Positions 42,448 through 50,768 of a stretch of 64,000 nucleotides of DNA are shown here, one piece after another. Below the pieces are notes generated by a model. It was not told where the DNA came from. It was given only the letters and a program-made list of their open reading frames with translations, and did no database searches. Made by a program: the position numbers and the translations under genes. This DNA comes from Caecibacter massiliensis. GTDB taxonomy: Bacteria > Bacillota > Negativicutes > Veillonellales > Megasphaeraceae. The stretch spans positions 2,264,774 to 2,328,773 of the forward strand of contig LT608311.1 in NCBI GenBank assembly GCA_900095875.1, given 5' to 3'. Position 1 is the stretch's first letter; every line of letters begins with the position of its first letter.

Positions 42448-43899
42448 ATGAATATGCGCGTTGTCCTGTATTTCTTAGGACGTATTTCCATGGCGCTGGG
42501 CCTGGCACTGGGACTGACGGCCGCTCTGTCCGTCGTCTGTGGTGACGCCGGTTTTGCGGCACTGGCCGGAGCCGCTCTGGTCAGTCTGGCTGCCGGTATG
42601 ATACTGCAGCATGAAAAGCCGTCGGCGGTTGATAACCTGAGCGTTCGGGAAGGGATTGCCATTACCAGTCTCAGCTGGATCCTCGTCACCTTTCTGGGAA
42701 TGCTGCCCTATGTGTTCGGAGGCTATCTGGATATCCTGGATGGCATACTGGAATGTATTTCCGGCTTGTCCGGCACAGGGGCGACGGTCCTTACGGATAT
42801 AGAAATACTGCCTCAGAGTATACTCGTCTGGCGCAGTCTGACCCACTGGCTGGGAGGACTGGGCATCATCGTCATTTTCATCGCCTTGTTTCCTCAATTC
42901 GGCCACGGCGTCGTGCACATGATGGACGCCGAAAGTACGGGGCCGACATCAGATCGCATGCTGCCCCGGATAGGCCAGATGGCAAAGGCCCTATTTACGG
43001 TGTACGTCATCCTGACTACGGCGGCGACAGCGGCGCTTATGATTTGCGGCCTCGATTTCCTGACGGCGCTGGAACATGCGTTTTCGACCATTGCGACAGG
43101 AGGATTTTCTCCTTTTAATGATAGTGTGGCCCACTTTAACAGCCCCCTCATCGAAGGAGTCCTGATTGTATTCATGATTCTTTCCAGTGCCAACTTTTCT
43201 ATTTACGTGGCGGCCTGGCAAAAGGGAGCCCGGGTCATTTTCAGGGATACGGAATTCCGCCTGTACGTGGCAATGGTCCTGGGGGCCACGGCCCTCATGA
43301 GTCTCAATCTGATCTATGGGGCATCATATGATTCCCTGGAAGCCGTGCGTGAATCCTTCTTCCAGGCTGCGTCCATTTCGTCATCGACGGGCTTTGTTTC
43401 GGCTGATTTTGATCAATGGCCTTCCTTTTCCAAAGGAATCCTGCTGCTCCTCATGTTCTGTGGCGGCTGTGCCGGGTCGACGGCCGGCGGTCTGAAAATA
43501 ACGCGGCTCATGCTGCTCATCAAGACTATGCACTCCGTCGTCTGGCAGAAACTGTCTCCCCGGAGCGTCGTGCAGGTCCATGCCAACGGAGAAGAGTATA
43601 ATGAAGAAATATTGTACGGTGTAGCCCGTTTTTTTGTGGCCTATGCCATACTGGATGTCTTGTGGACCGTCCTGTTCATCGGGGATGGCGTGCCGACACT
43701 GGATGCCATCGGTCTCAGTGTTTCGACGATGGGAAGCTGCGGCCCGGCTTTTGGGTCGGTCGGCCCGACTTGTACCTATGCGGAGCTCCCCGTTTTCAGT
43801 AAAATCATCGTGTGCATTTCCATGCTCTTGGGAAGGCTGGAAATGTTCCCCGTTCTGGCATTGCTCATGCCGTCTTTCTGGCGGCATAGCAACTGGTAG
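42448..43899 (+). CDS. trkH: TrkH-family potassium channel subunit (second of three)
   Basis: A 483-aa second channel paralogue. The start at 42448 gives MNMRVVLYFLGRISMAL, parallel to the first copy; an in-frame GTG lies 9 nt earlier. The filter loops are GLSGTGATVL, ATGGFSPFND, SSTGFVSADF and MGSCGPAFGS. The middle QWPSFSKGILLLLMFCGGCA segment is nearly identical to the third copy at protein and DNA level, evidence of duplication. It follows the first trkH by 31 nt. Confidence 0.9.
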   Translation: MNMRVVLYFLGRISMALGLALGLTAALSVVCGDAGFAALAGAALVSLAAGMILQHEKPSAVDNLSVREGIAITSLSWILVTFLGMLPYVFGGYLDILDGILECISGLSGTGATVLTDIEILPQSILVWRSLTHWLGGLGIIVIFIALFPQFGHGVVHMMDAESTGPTSDRMLPRIGQMAKALFTVYVILTTAATAALMICGLDFLTALEHAFSTIATGGFSPFNDSVAHFNSPLIEGVLIVFMILSSANFSIYVAAWQKGARVIFRDTEFRLYVAMVLGATALMSLNLIYGASYDSLEAVRESFFQAASISSSTGFVSADFDQWPSFSKGILLLLMFCGGCAGSTAGGLKITRLMLLIKTMHSVVWQKLSPRSVVQVHANGEEYNEEILYGVARFFVAYAILDVLWTVLFIGDGVPTLDAIGLSVSTMGSCGPAFGSVGPTCTYAELPVFSKIIVCISMLLGRLEMFPVLALLMPSFWRHSNW

Positions 43900-43928
43900 G
43901 GCAGAATAGAAATGAAAAAGGTGTTGTT

Positions 43929-45380
43929 ATGGATTTACGTGTAGTCTGCCGGTTTTTAGGGAGAATATCGATAGCCGAATCGGGTGTAACCTGCGTTCCG
44001 CTGCTTCTGGCACTGGGCTTTGGTGATGAGTGTACCGGAGCTTTTATCATGGCCATTGGCAGCATGATTGCCTGCGGGATTCTTCTTCTCCGGTACGGCA
44101 GGGTGAGAACCAAGCATCTGACCATCCGCGAAGGCATAGCCATTACCGGCCTGGGCTGGCTTTTGGCCACCTTCCTGGGGATGATTCCGTACGTGACAGG
44201 CGGATATCTGAATCTCATCGACGGCGTGTTTGAGAGCATTTCCGGTTTTACCGGTACGGGAGCGACGGTCATTGAAGATATAGAGAGTCTGCCCTTCAGT
44301 ATCTTATTCTGGCGCAGCATGACCCACTGGTTGGGAGGATTGGGCATCGTCGTCATTTTCATTGCCCTTCTGCCGGCAGCAGGGCAGAATACGCTCTATC
44401 TTCATAATGCCGAATCAGCCGGGCCGGCGACGGACCGCCTGTTGCCGCGCCTCAGGGATATGACCGGCGTCCTGTTCCGCATTTATATGACTTTTACGGC
44501 CATTGCCTTCGTCATTTTCATGCTCTGCGGCATGGATTTCTTCAGTGCCCTCAACCACGCCATGTCTACCATTTCAGCCGGCGGATTCTCTACGTTTAAT
44601 GACAGTGCTGCTCATTTTGAAAGCGCGGCTGTGGAAGGCTGGATGACTTTTTTTATGATTCTGGCTGGTGGTAATTTTGGCTTATATTATCAGTTATACC
44701 GCAAAGGGTTCCATGTCCTGAAGAAAAATACGGAATTTAAAGCCTACCTGCTCATCCTGTTCCTGGCGACCGTATGCATCGCCGCCGATTTGATACATGC
44801 CTTCGGTGCCGACATCGTTACGGCCCTGCGCTTTTCTTCATTTCAGGCTGCGTCCATTGCCACGACGGGGTTTGTCTCGGCCGATTACGATCAGTGGCCT
44901 TCCTTTTCCAAGGGAATCCTCTTGCTTTTGATGATCAGCGGCGGCTGCAGCGGTTCTACGGCGGCGGGAATCAAGATTTCCCGTGTCGTCATCCTGTGCC
45001 GCTCTCTCGTGGCGGCTGTCCGGGAAAAACTTCACCCCCGGATGGTCATGGATGTCAGGATGAATGGTCAGCTCATCAGTCAGGACACGATTATCCGGGT
45101 CAACCAGTTTTTTTTCCTGTACCTGGCGTTCATTGCTTTCTGGGCACTGCTTTTGACCTTCGACGGCATCGGCATTTTTGACGCCATCGGCATCAGCGTC
45201 ACGACCATGGGCTGTATCGGCCCGTCGTTCGGCATTACCGGCGCTACCTGCACCTATGCCGGCCTGTCTGATTTTTCCAAGGCCATATTGTGTATTTCCA
45301 TGCTCCTCGGGCGGCTGGAATTATTCACCGTCCTGGCTATGCTGCACGTCAGCTTCTGGAAAAAACGGGGAAATTGGTAA
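43929..45380 (+). CDS. trkH: TrkH-family potassium channel subunit (third of three)
   Basis: A 483-aa third channel paralogue, starting 29 nt after the second behind AAAAAGGTG. The filter loops are GFTGTGATVIED, SAGGFSTFND, ATTGFVSADY and MGCIGPSFGI. Length and domain plan match the second copy closely, pointing to a recent tandem duplication. A terminator closes the operon. Three channels with one TrkA imply a shared gate, or that the extra copies use partners elsewhere. Confidence 0.9.
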   Translation: MDLRVVCRFLGRISIAESGVTCVPLLLALGFGDECTGAFIMAIGSMIACGILLLRYGRVRTKHLTIREGIAITGLGWLLATFLGMIPYVTGGYLNLIDGVFESISGFTGTGATVIEDIESLPFSILFWRSMTHWLGGLGIVVIFIALLPAAGQNTLYLHNAESAGPATDRLLPRLRDMTGVLFRIYMTFTAIAFVIFMLCGMDFFSALNHAMSTISAGGFSTFNDSAAHFESAAVEGWMTFFMILAGGNFGLYYQLYRKGFHVLKKNTEFKAYLLILFLATVCIAADLIHAFGADIVTALRFSSFQAASIATTGFVSADYDQWPSFSKGILLLLMISGGCSGSTAAGIKISRVVILCRSLVAAVREKLHPRMVMDVRMNGQLISQDTIIRVNQFFFLYLAFIAFWALLLTFDGIGIFDAIGISVTTMGCIGPSFGITGATCTYAGLSDFSKAILCISMLLGRLELFTVLAMLHVSFWKKRGNW

Positions 45381-45402
45381 GTGAATGTTTAGTCCTTTAA
45401 GG

Positions 45403-45445
45403 AAACAGCTTTTTGATACCTATGTGTATCAGAGGCTGTTTTTTT
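45403..45445 (+). terminator. Terminator after the trk operon
   Basis: AAACAGC (45403-45409) pairs with GCTGTTT (45435-45441), with an inner GATAC/GTATC stem and seven T residues. Confidence 0.88.
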
Positions 45446-45490
45446 GTTTATAAACGGAAAATATATCAGCAGATAATGGGAGGAGGAAGA

Positions 45491-46021
45491 ATGATGAAAA
45501 AATTTTTTATAATAATCGGTTGTGTCCTGTTAATCATCGGATTTGTCTGGAACGAAGGTCTGCCCCATGTGTCGCCCGTACCGCAGGCCCCTGTCGTAGA
45601 AGAGGTGGAAAAACCGGACTATATCGTGTATATTACCGGTGCCGTCAGAAAGCCCGGCCTGTATTCCTTTACTCATGCCGTCACCGTCGGCGATGCCGTC
45701 CACGCGGCAGGCGATGCACTCCCGTACGCTGAGGCGTCGGCCGTAAACTATGCTTCCCGCATCGAAGATGGCATGCAGATCCACCTGCCATACAATCTCG
45801 ATGGCGTACCTCCTGCAGCAGATAGTGATGGTAAGATCAATATCAATGAGGCTGATGAAAAGAAACTGACCGGTCTTCCCGGCATCGGCCCCGCCATGGC
45901 AAAACACATCATCGAGTACCGGGATGAACACGGAGGATTTACCGAGTGTGAGCAGCTGCAGCAGGTCAAAGGCATTGGTGCTGCCAAGTATGAAAAGTTA
46001 AAGGATAAGGTGACCGTATGA
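45491..46021 (+). CDS. comEA: Competence DNA receptor ComEA
   Basis: A membrane-anchored double-stranded-DNA receptor for natural transformation. The start is at ATG 45491 (45494 also possible), behind GGAGGAGGA; an upstream in-frame ATG lies within the terminator. Residues about 4-22 are one membrane helix with the rest outside. Residues about 40-110 are an SLBB domain (VYITGAVRKPGLYSF), and residues about 118-176 are the paired helix-hairpin-helix with NINEADEKKLTGLPGIGPAM and QVKGIGAAKYEKLK. Its stop overlaps the comEC ATG by 4 nt. Confidence 0.92.
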   Translation: MMKKFFIIIGCVLLIIGFVWNEGLPHVSPVPQAPVVEEVEKPDYIVYITGAVRKPGLYSFTHAVTVGDAVHAAGDALPYAEASAVNYASRIEDGMQIHLPYNLDGVPPAADSDGKININEADEKKLTGLPGIGPAMAKHIIEYRDEHGGFTECEQLQQVKGIGAAKYEKLKDKVTV

Positions 46022-48165
46022 CCTATATCAGTATTTTCGCCGCCCTGGCTTTTGCCTGTGGCATCATCGCAGCGGATATCGTGCCGGTCCCGGCGGCCGC
46101 CGGACTGGCCGGAGCAGGGTTCTGCCTGCCCGCTATGTGGGCCTTGAGGCATCGCATGCGCTGGGCCCTGATTTTGTTATTATGCCTGATGTTTTCGCTG
46201 GGCCTCTTCCGACTGGCCTGGGAAAGCAGACAGTATGAAGCGCTGCCTGCGTATCTGGCAGGAATGGAAGTATATGTAGAAGGGACGGTGAAGGAAAAGA
46301 AACATTCTTATGAAACGGAGCAGGGAACGATGAGCCGCTATGTCATCGACATGGACTATTTTGCATTCCCGGACGATCCGGCACGGCACAGGGGAAAGGG
46401 GAGTATATATGTCACCCTTCCGGCCAGTCCCGTTCACCCTCCATCGGAGCGCCTCGGGCTGAGACTGAACCTGAAAGAGCTCACCTATTACGGGAATCCC
46501 GGCCTGTACGATGCCAGGCACCGGGACCGGGAACAATCGATTTTTCTGAAAGGATACACGGTACCCGATACGAAAATAGAAACACTGGAGCCAGGCCGGG
46601 GGATACTCTGTCAGCTATGGCGTCTGAGGCAGTATCTGACCCATATGTACCAGACCGTCCTGGACAGGGACAATGCCTATATCCTGAGCAGTCTCCTTTT
46701 TGGCGGTCACTATGATGACCTGCCTCCGTCCCTGCTGGAGAGTTTCAGTGTTACCGGACTGATCCATATCCTGTCCGTATCGGGGTCTCACATTTCTTTG
46801 TTGCTGGCAGCCGTACAGATACTGGGGAGACTGGCTTCTTTGCGGGAAAAGCCCCTGTTCATCCTTTCTGCCGTCGTCGTCATTGTATACGGTGCGCTGG
46901 CCGAAGGGACGGCGCCGGTCATCCGCTCGTCTCTCATGGGTCTCATATCTGCCTACAGCCTGACAGCCCGCCGGCAGTACACGGCCTGTCACGCCCTGGC
47001 TCTGGCAATTATAGCTATGCTGCTATATAGTCCCTACCTGCTCTTTGACCTGTCTTTTCAGTTGTCCTGCGGGGCATCGGCAGGCATCGTGCTGCTCCAG
47101 CGCCCGGTAGAACGATGGTTTTCCTTCCTGCCGTCGTTCTTGCGTTCTGGTATCAGCGTCTGCATCTGTGCCCAGCTGCTGCTCATTCCCTTTTTGCTGC
47201 ATTATTTTTCAGCACTGCCCGTATACTCCCTGCTGGCCAATCTGCTGGTTGCGCCCGTCCTGGACTTCGTCATCCTGCTGGGACTCGCCGCTTCTGTACT
47301 GGGAATGGCCGTACTGCCTCTGGGCCAGGTACTGCTTTACGTCTTGCAGCCTCTGCTGAGTCTTGCCGTCAAGGGCAATTATTTCATTTCCTCCCTGCCA
47401 TATAGCCGTTTCTGGCAGGGGGCCTGGCCGGTGTACACCTCGGCTGCCTATTATCTCGTACTGACCGGTCTGTTCTTTTTGCCGCCATACCGTAAGGTGC
47501 TGCTGCGTATGGCAGGTATTCTGTTCCTCGTTTCTACTCTGTATGCCGTCTATACCCGGCCGGAAATCATGATTTACAGTTATGATATGGGAAATGACCG
47601 GGCAACCTGCATCGTCTATGATGATACTTCGGCCTGCCTGTGGTATAATAAGAGCCAGTGGTCCCATGAAGGACAAATAGCCTGTGCCCTCACGCCGGCC
47701 CTGCGGCATTGTGGTATATTTCATCTGGACCGGGTATGGGTCAGTGGCGATGCCGGACCGGCAGAAGCGCAGTTGCGGCAGGATTTTACGATCGGCGACC
47801 TCCAGGTTGTGACTGAGCCGGTCGATGGTGATGCTGCCGTACTAATTCAGACAGGGGTCCCGTACTACTTATATGAAACGTCTCTACCCAGACAGTTTCC
47901 ATCGGGCTCCGTGCTGGAAGTCCAGTCGCTGCGCCAGGCGGGCCGGACGGCGTTTCCCCGGGATGCCGACTTTTTGATCCTGCACCGCAGCGGCCCCCGG
48001 GATGTCCAGTGGAAGCGATGGTGCGAGACGGCAGCTCTTTACGATATACCCTGTGTGACGCCGGAAGAAGACGGAGCTGTCATTCTTTCCTGGCGCAGGG
48101 GATGCTGGACCGTACGGTCAGGTGGTGAATGGTTTGAAACAGGTAAAAATCATATATGGCAGTGA
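46018..48165 (+). CDS. comEC: Competence channel ComEC with degenerate metallo-beta-lactamase domain
   Basis: The inner-membrane channel for single-stranded DNA import. Residues about 1-190 hold the N-terminal DUF4131/OB-fold part, and residues about 200-500 the multi-span competence domain (SVSGSHISLLLAAV, SCGASAGIVLLQRPVERW). The C-terminal 200 residues align in position with the metallo-beta-lactamase domain but lack its HxHxDH motif: where THxxxDHxGG should be, it reads RVWVSGDAGPAEAQL. The opening DVGQGDS-like strand is also worn (YSYDMGNDRAT). So the nuclease activity expected of this domain is probably lost. The length of 715 aa is normal. It is coupled to comEA by an ATGA overlap and overlaps holA. 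Confidence 0.9.
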   Translation: MTYISIFAALAFACGIIAADIVPVPAAAGLAGAGFCLPAMWALRHRMRWALILLLCLMFSLGLFRLAWESRQYEALPAYLAGMEVYVEGTVKEKKHSYETEQGTMSRYVIDMDYFAFPDDPARHRGKGSIYVTLPASPVHPPSERLGLRLNLKELTYYGNPGLYDARHRDREQSIFLKGYTVPDTKIETLEPGRGILCQLWRLRQYLTHMYQTVLDRDNAYILSSLLFGGHYDDLPPSLLESFSVTGLIHILSVSGSHISLLLAAVQILGRLASLREKPLFILSAVVVIVYGALAEGTAPVIRSSLMGLISAYSLTARRQYTACHALALAIIAMLLYSPYLLFDLSFQLSCGASAGIVLLQRPVERWFSFLPSFLRSGISVCICAQLLLIPFLLHYFSALPVYSLLANLLVAPVLDFVILLGLAASVLGMAVLPLGQVLLYVLQPLLSLAVKGNYFISSLPYSRFWQGAWPVYTSAAYYLVLTGLFFLPPYRKVLLRMAGILFLVSTLYAVYTRPEIMIYSYDMGNDRATCIVYDDTSACLWYNKSQWSHEGQIACALTPALRHCGIFHLDRVWVSGDAGPAEAQLRQDFTIGDLQVVTEPVDGDAAVLIQTGVPYYLYETSLPRQFPSGSVLEVQSLRQAGRTAFPRDADFLILHRSGPRDVQWKRWCETAALYDIPCVTPEEDGAVILSWRRGCWTVRSGGEWFETGKNHIWQ

Positions 48166-49174
48166 AACGTATCTAATGCATCGGGAAGAGCAGTCATTCC
48201 TGGAGGCATTCCGCAAACGGGCAGGAGAAGAACCGGAACTTTCTGTCTTTGGCAAAGATGCCGCGCCTGCCCAGGTCGTAGAGGCCTTCCAATCGTCGTC
48301 TCTCTTTGGCGGCACAAATGTCTGCATCTGGCATGACTGTCCGTACCTTCCCATCAAACGGGGCGGGAGGTCCCGCAGCAAGCTCACTAAAGAAGAAACG
48401 TGGTTTCTGGAACAGCTGGCGGCAATCCCTGAAGGGAACGGGCTTTTATTTGTCATTAAATTTCCGAAGGAAACAAGCAGACTCGATACGGGCTGTGTGT
48501 TCTTCAAGGAAGTTAAAAAGCTGGCTGAAGTGGCAGAATGCCAGCCGGTTACGGACAAGACGGTCATGACCTATGTCAGTTCATATATGAACGGACGGGG
48601 ACTGCATCTGTCTCCTTCCGCCGACCGTTATCTGCGGGGACTGTTCCAGACCTGGGATGCTATCCCGCTGCAGTACGTGTTTTCTGAACTGGACAAGTTG
48701 TGCATCATGCTCCCCGACGGGACAAGGGAAATAGAAACAACCCATCTGACGTCCCTCTTTTCCGGCACTATGGAAAAAAATCTCTTTACCTTTATGGATT
48801 ACTTCCTGCGCCGGGACGGCCGTCACACGATTCCTTTTATTTCCAGTCTGTTCAGCCGCCAGGATGCTTTCTTGAAAAATACGGGGTATATGTTGTCCCG
48901 GCTGCGCCTCCTGCGGGCATATAAAGAACTACAGGCGGCAGGGATGAAAGAAAAGCAGTCTGAACAGGTCCTGACCAGGGTCAATAAAGGGAAACCGGTA
49001 AAATATGCGTTATACCACTTGAAAAAAATAGCATCTTATTGGAAAATAGAGGAGCTGGACGAATTACTCCTCCAGATTTTTACATTACAACTCAATATAC
49101 GCAGAGGGACGGCCCAGTCCATGGATATGGAGCAGCTCATCTGTTTGTATTGCAGCAATAAAGGCAGGGTTTAA
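48134..49174 (+). CDS. holA: DNA polymerase III subunit delta
   Basis: Clamp-loader subunit that opens the sliding clamp. The N-terminus KQVKIIYGSETYLMHREEQS is typical of HolA, and the rest follows the family plan (FGGTNVCIWHDCPYLP, SRQDAFLKNTGYMLSRLRLL, LNIRRGTAQ). I choose TTG at 48134 because AGGTGG (48120-48125) is 8 nt away; GTG at 48122 has no ribosome site. About 346 aa, normal length. It overlaps comEC by 32 nt, the comEC-holA neighbourhood seen in many Firmicutes. Confidence 0.88.
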   Translation: MKQVKIIYGSETYLMHREEQSFLEAFRKRAGEEPELSVFGKDAAPAQVVEAFQSSSLFGGTNVCIWHDCPYLPIKRGGRSRSKLTKEETWFLEQLAAIPEGNGLLFVIKFPKETSRLDTGCVFFKEVKKLAEVAECQPVTDKTVMTYVSSYMNGRGLHLSPSADRYLRGLFQTWDAIPLQYVFSELDKLCIMLPDGTREIETTHLTSLFSGTMEKNLFTFMDYFLRRDGRHTIPFISSLFSRQDAFLKNTGYMLSRLRLLRAYKELQAAGMKEKQSEQVLTRVNKGKPVKYALYHLKKIASYWKIEELDELLLQIFTLQLNIRRGTAQSMDMEQLICLYCSNKGRV

Positions 49175-49175
49175 A

Positions 49176-50732
49176 TTGCAGGACGAAGAAAAAGCACGTA
49201 AAGAACGAATGAAAGAATACCGCCGCCGCTATCGGGAAAAACACGGCATCAAAGAACACCCCAACCGGCTGAAAAAAATAGCCGCTGTAATCATTGGCAT
49301 CTGCATTGCCGCATCGGGCAGTTTTTTTGCAGCCCAGAGCAAAGCCGCGTCGATGGTGACACTCGAAGGAAAGCCGGTTACGGAAATGACCGAAGAAGAT
49401 GTGCGGGAATTTCTCGATAAACGCGAAGGAGACCTGCAGAAACAATCGGTGCATTTTACCGCCGATGATGTCGATGAAACTCTGCCCCTTGGAAAAGTCG
49501 ATGCCCATTTTGACCGGCAGCGTATCAACGATGCGCTGTTCCTCGTCGGCCGCACCGGTTCGCCAGTCAGACGGGTTGCTGATGTCATTTCTATTCTGCG
49601 CTTTGGCCGGGATGTTCCTCTGTCCATAGCCGTCGATGAAGAGAAACTCGCATCGTACATCGGCGACATGCACGACCGGTACGATCAGGAACCGCGCAAC
49701 GCCCATGCCCGGCCTGACGGAAGCGGTGTTACCATCCAGAAAGAACGGGACCAGATTACCATCGATTCGGAAGCCCTGCAGTCGGCTGTCCTCGACGAAT
49801 TGGGCGACGGCAGGACTGATACGGTAGAAGTACCGGTCACGGCCCGTAAAGAAGCGCAGATTAAAGAAAAGGACCTCAAGAGTATCGACACTGTCCTTTC
49901 CTATTATACGACCCACTTCGATGGGAAAAATGATAACCGCGATGATAACATCCGCATCGCCCAGAAAGCTCTGAACGATACGCTCGTCCCGGCCGGGAAA
50001 GATTGTTCCTTCAATAAGACTGTTGGCAAACGGACGAGAGAAAAAGGATATAAAGATGCCCCTGTCTATTTCGACAATAAAGTCGTCCTCGATGCCGGCG
50101 GCGGTGTCTGTCAGGTCAGCACGACCTTATTCAACGCGGCTCTTAGGGCCGGCATGATCATCGCCAGCCGTTCGCCCCACTACGCCCCGGCAGGGTATGT
50201 GCCCGTCGGCATGGACGCTACCGTAGCCGACGATTCACTGGATTTTGCTTTTACCAATCCCTTTACCCGCCCTGTGTATATTTACACGGAAATGGGCGAC
50301 GCATCCGTAACCGTCTATATCCTTGGCAATCACGCCGACACGTGCAACGTGACCTTTAACACCGTATCCCAGAAAACCCTGCCTCATCGCGTCGTACGTC
50401 GTCATGATGACAAAGTGACGGAAGATAAACGGGACCAGGAAGGCTACGACGGACATGATATTACCATCCGCCGTACCGTCAACTATACGGACGGGGATCA
50501 TTATACCGATACGATTGTATCCCACTATGACCCTAATACGGAAATCATCCTCACGCCGGGCGATTCTTCAGAAGAAGTCGTGCAGACGACGAATCTCGAC
50601 GGAGAACAGCCTCAGGACGCCATGATCAACGCTCCCCATGACCCGACGAAGATCCCTGAACCGGCCGTTTCTGAAACGGATAGCGGTGACGGGGCCGATG
50701 GCAGTGACAGTGAAGCGGCTGACGACGAGTAA
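49176..50732 (+). CDS. VanW-family protein with peptidoglycan-binding and G5-like domains
   Basis: A 518-aa membrane-anchored envelope protein. A basic N-terminus is followed by one hydrophobic helix (residues about 33-52, KIAAVIIGICIAASGSFFAA), so most of the protein is outside. Two putative peptidoglycan-binding (YoaR-like) repeats span about 60-240. The VanW domain at about 270-390 includes GKDCSFNKTVGKRTREKGY, DAGGGVCQVSTTLFNAALRA and HYAPAGYVPVGMDATV. A G5-type domain follows near 410-470, then an acidic tail. Starts with TTG, 1 nt after holA. Function unknown; VanW is associated with but not required for vancomycin resistance. Confidence 0.85.
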   Translation: MQDEEKARKERMKEYRRRYREKHGIKEHPNRLKKIAAVIIGICIAASGSFFAAQSKAASMVTLEGKPVTEMTEEDVREFLDKREGDLQKQSVHFTADDVDETLPLGKVDAHFDRQRINDALFLVGRTGSPVRRVADVISILRFGRDVPLSIAVDEEKLASYIGDMHDRYDQEPRNAHARPDGSGVTIQKERDQITIDSEALQSAVLDELGDGRTDTVEVPVTARKEAQIKEKDLKSIDTVLSYYTTHFDGKNDNRDDNIRIAQKALNDTLVPAGKDCSFNKTVGKRTREKGYKDAPVYFDNKVVLDAGGGVCQVSTTLFNAALRAGMIIASRSPHYAPAGYVPVGMDATVADDSLDFAFTNPFTRPVYIYTEMGDASVTVYILGNHADTCNVTFNTVSQKTLPHRVVRRHDDKVTEDKRDQEGYDGHDITIRRTVNYTDGDHYTDTIVSHYDPNTEIILTPGDSSEEVVQTTNLDGEQPQDAMINAPHDPTKIPEPAVSETDSGDGADGSDSEAADDE

Positions 50733-50768
50733 GTCCGGTAGAGATACATCACATAGAAAGGAAACCTT

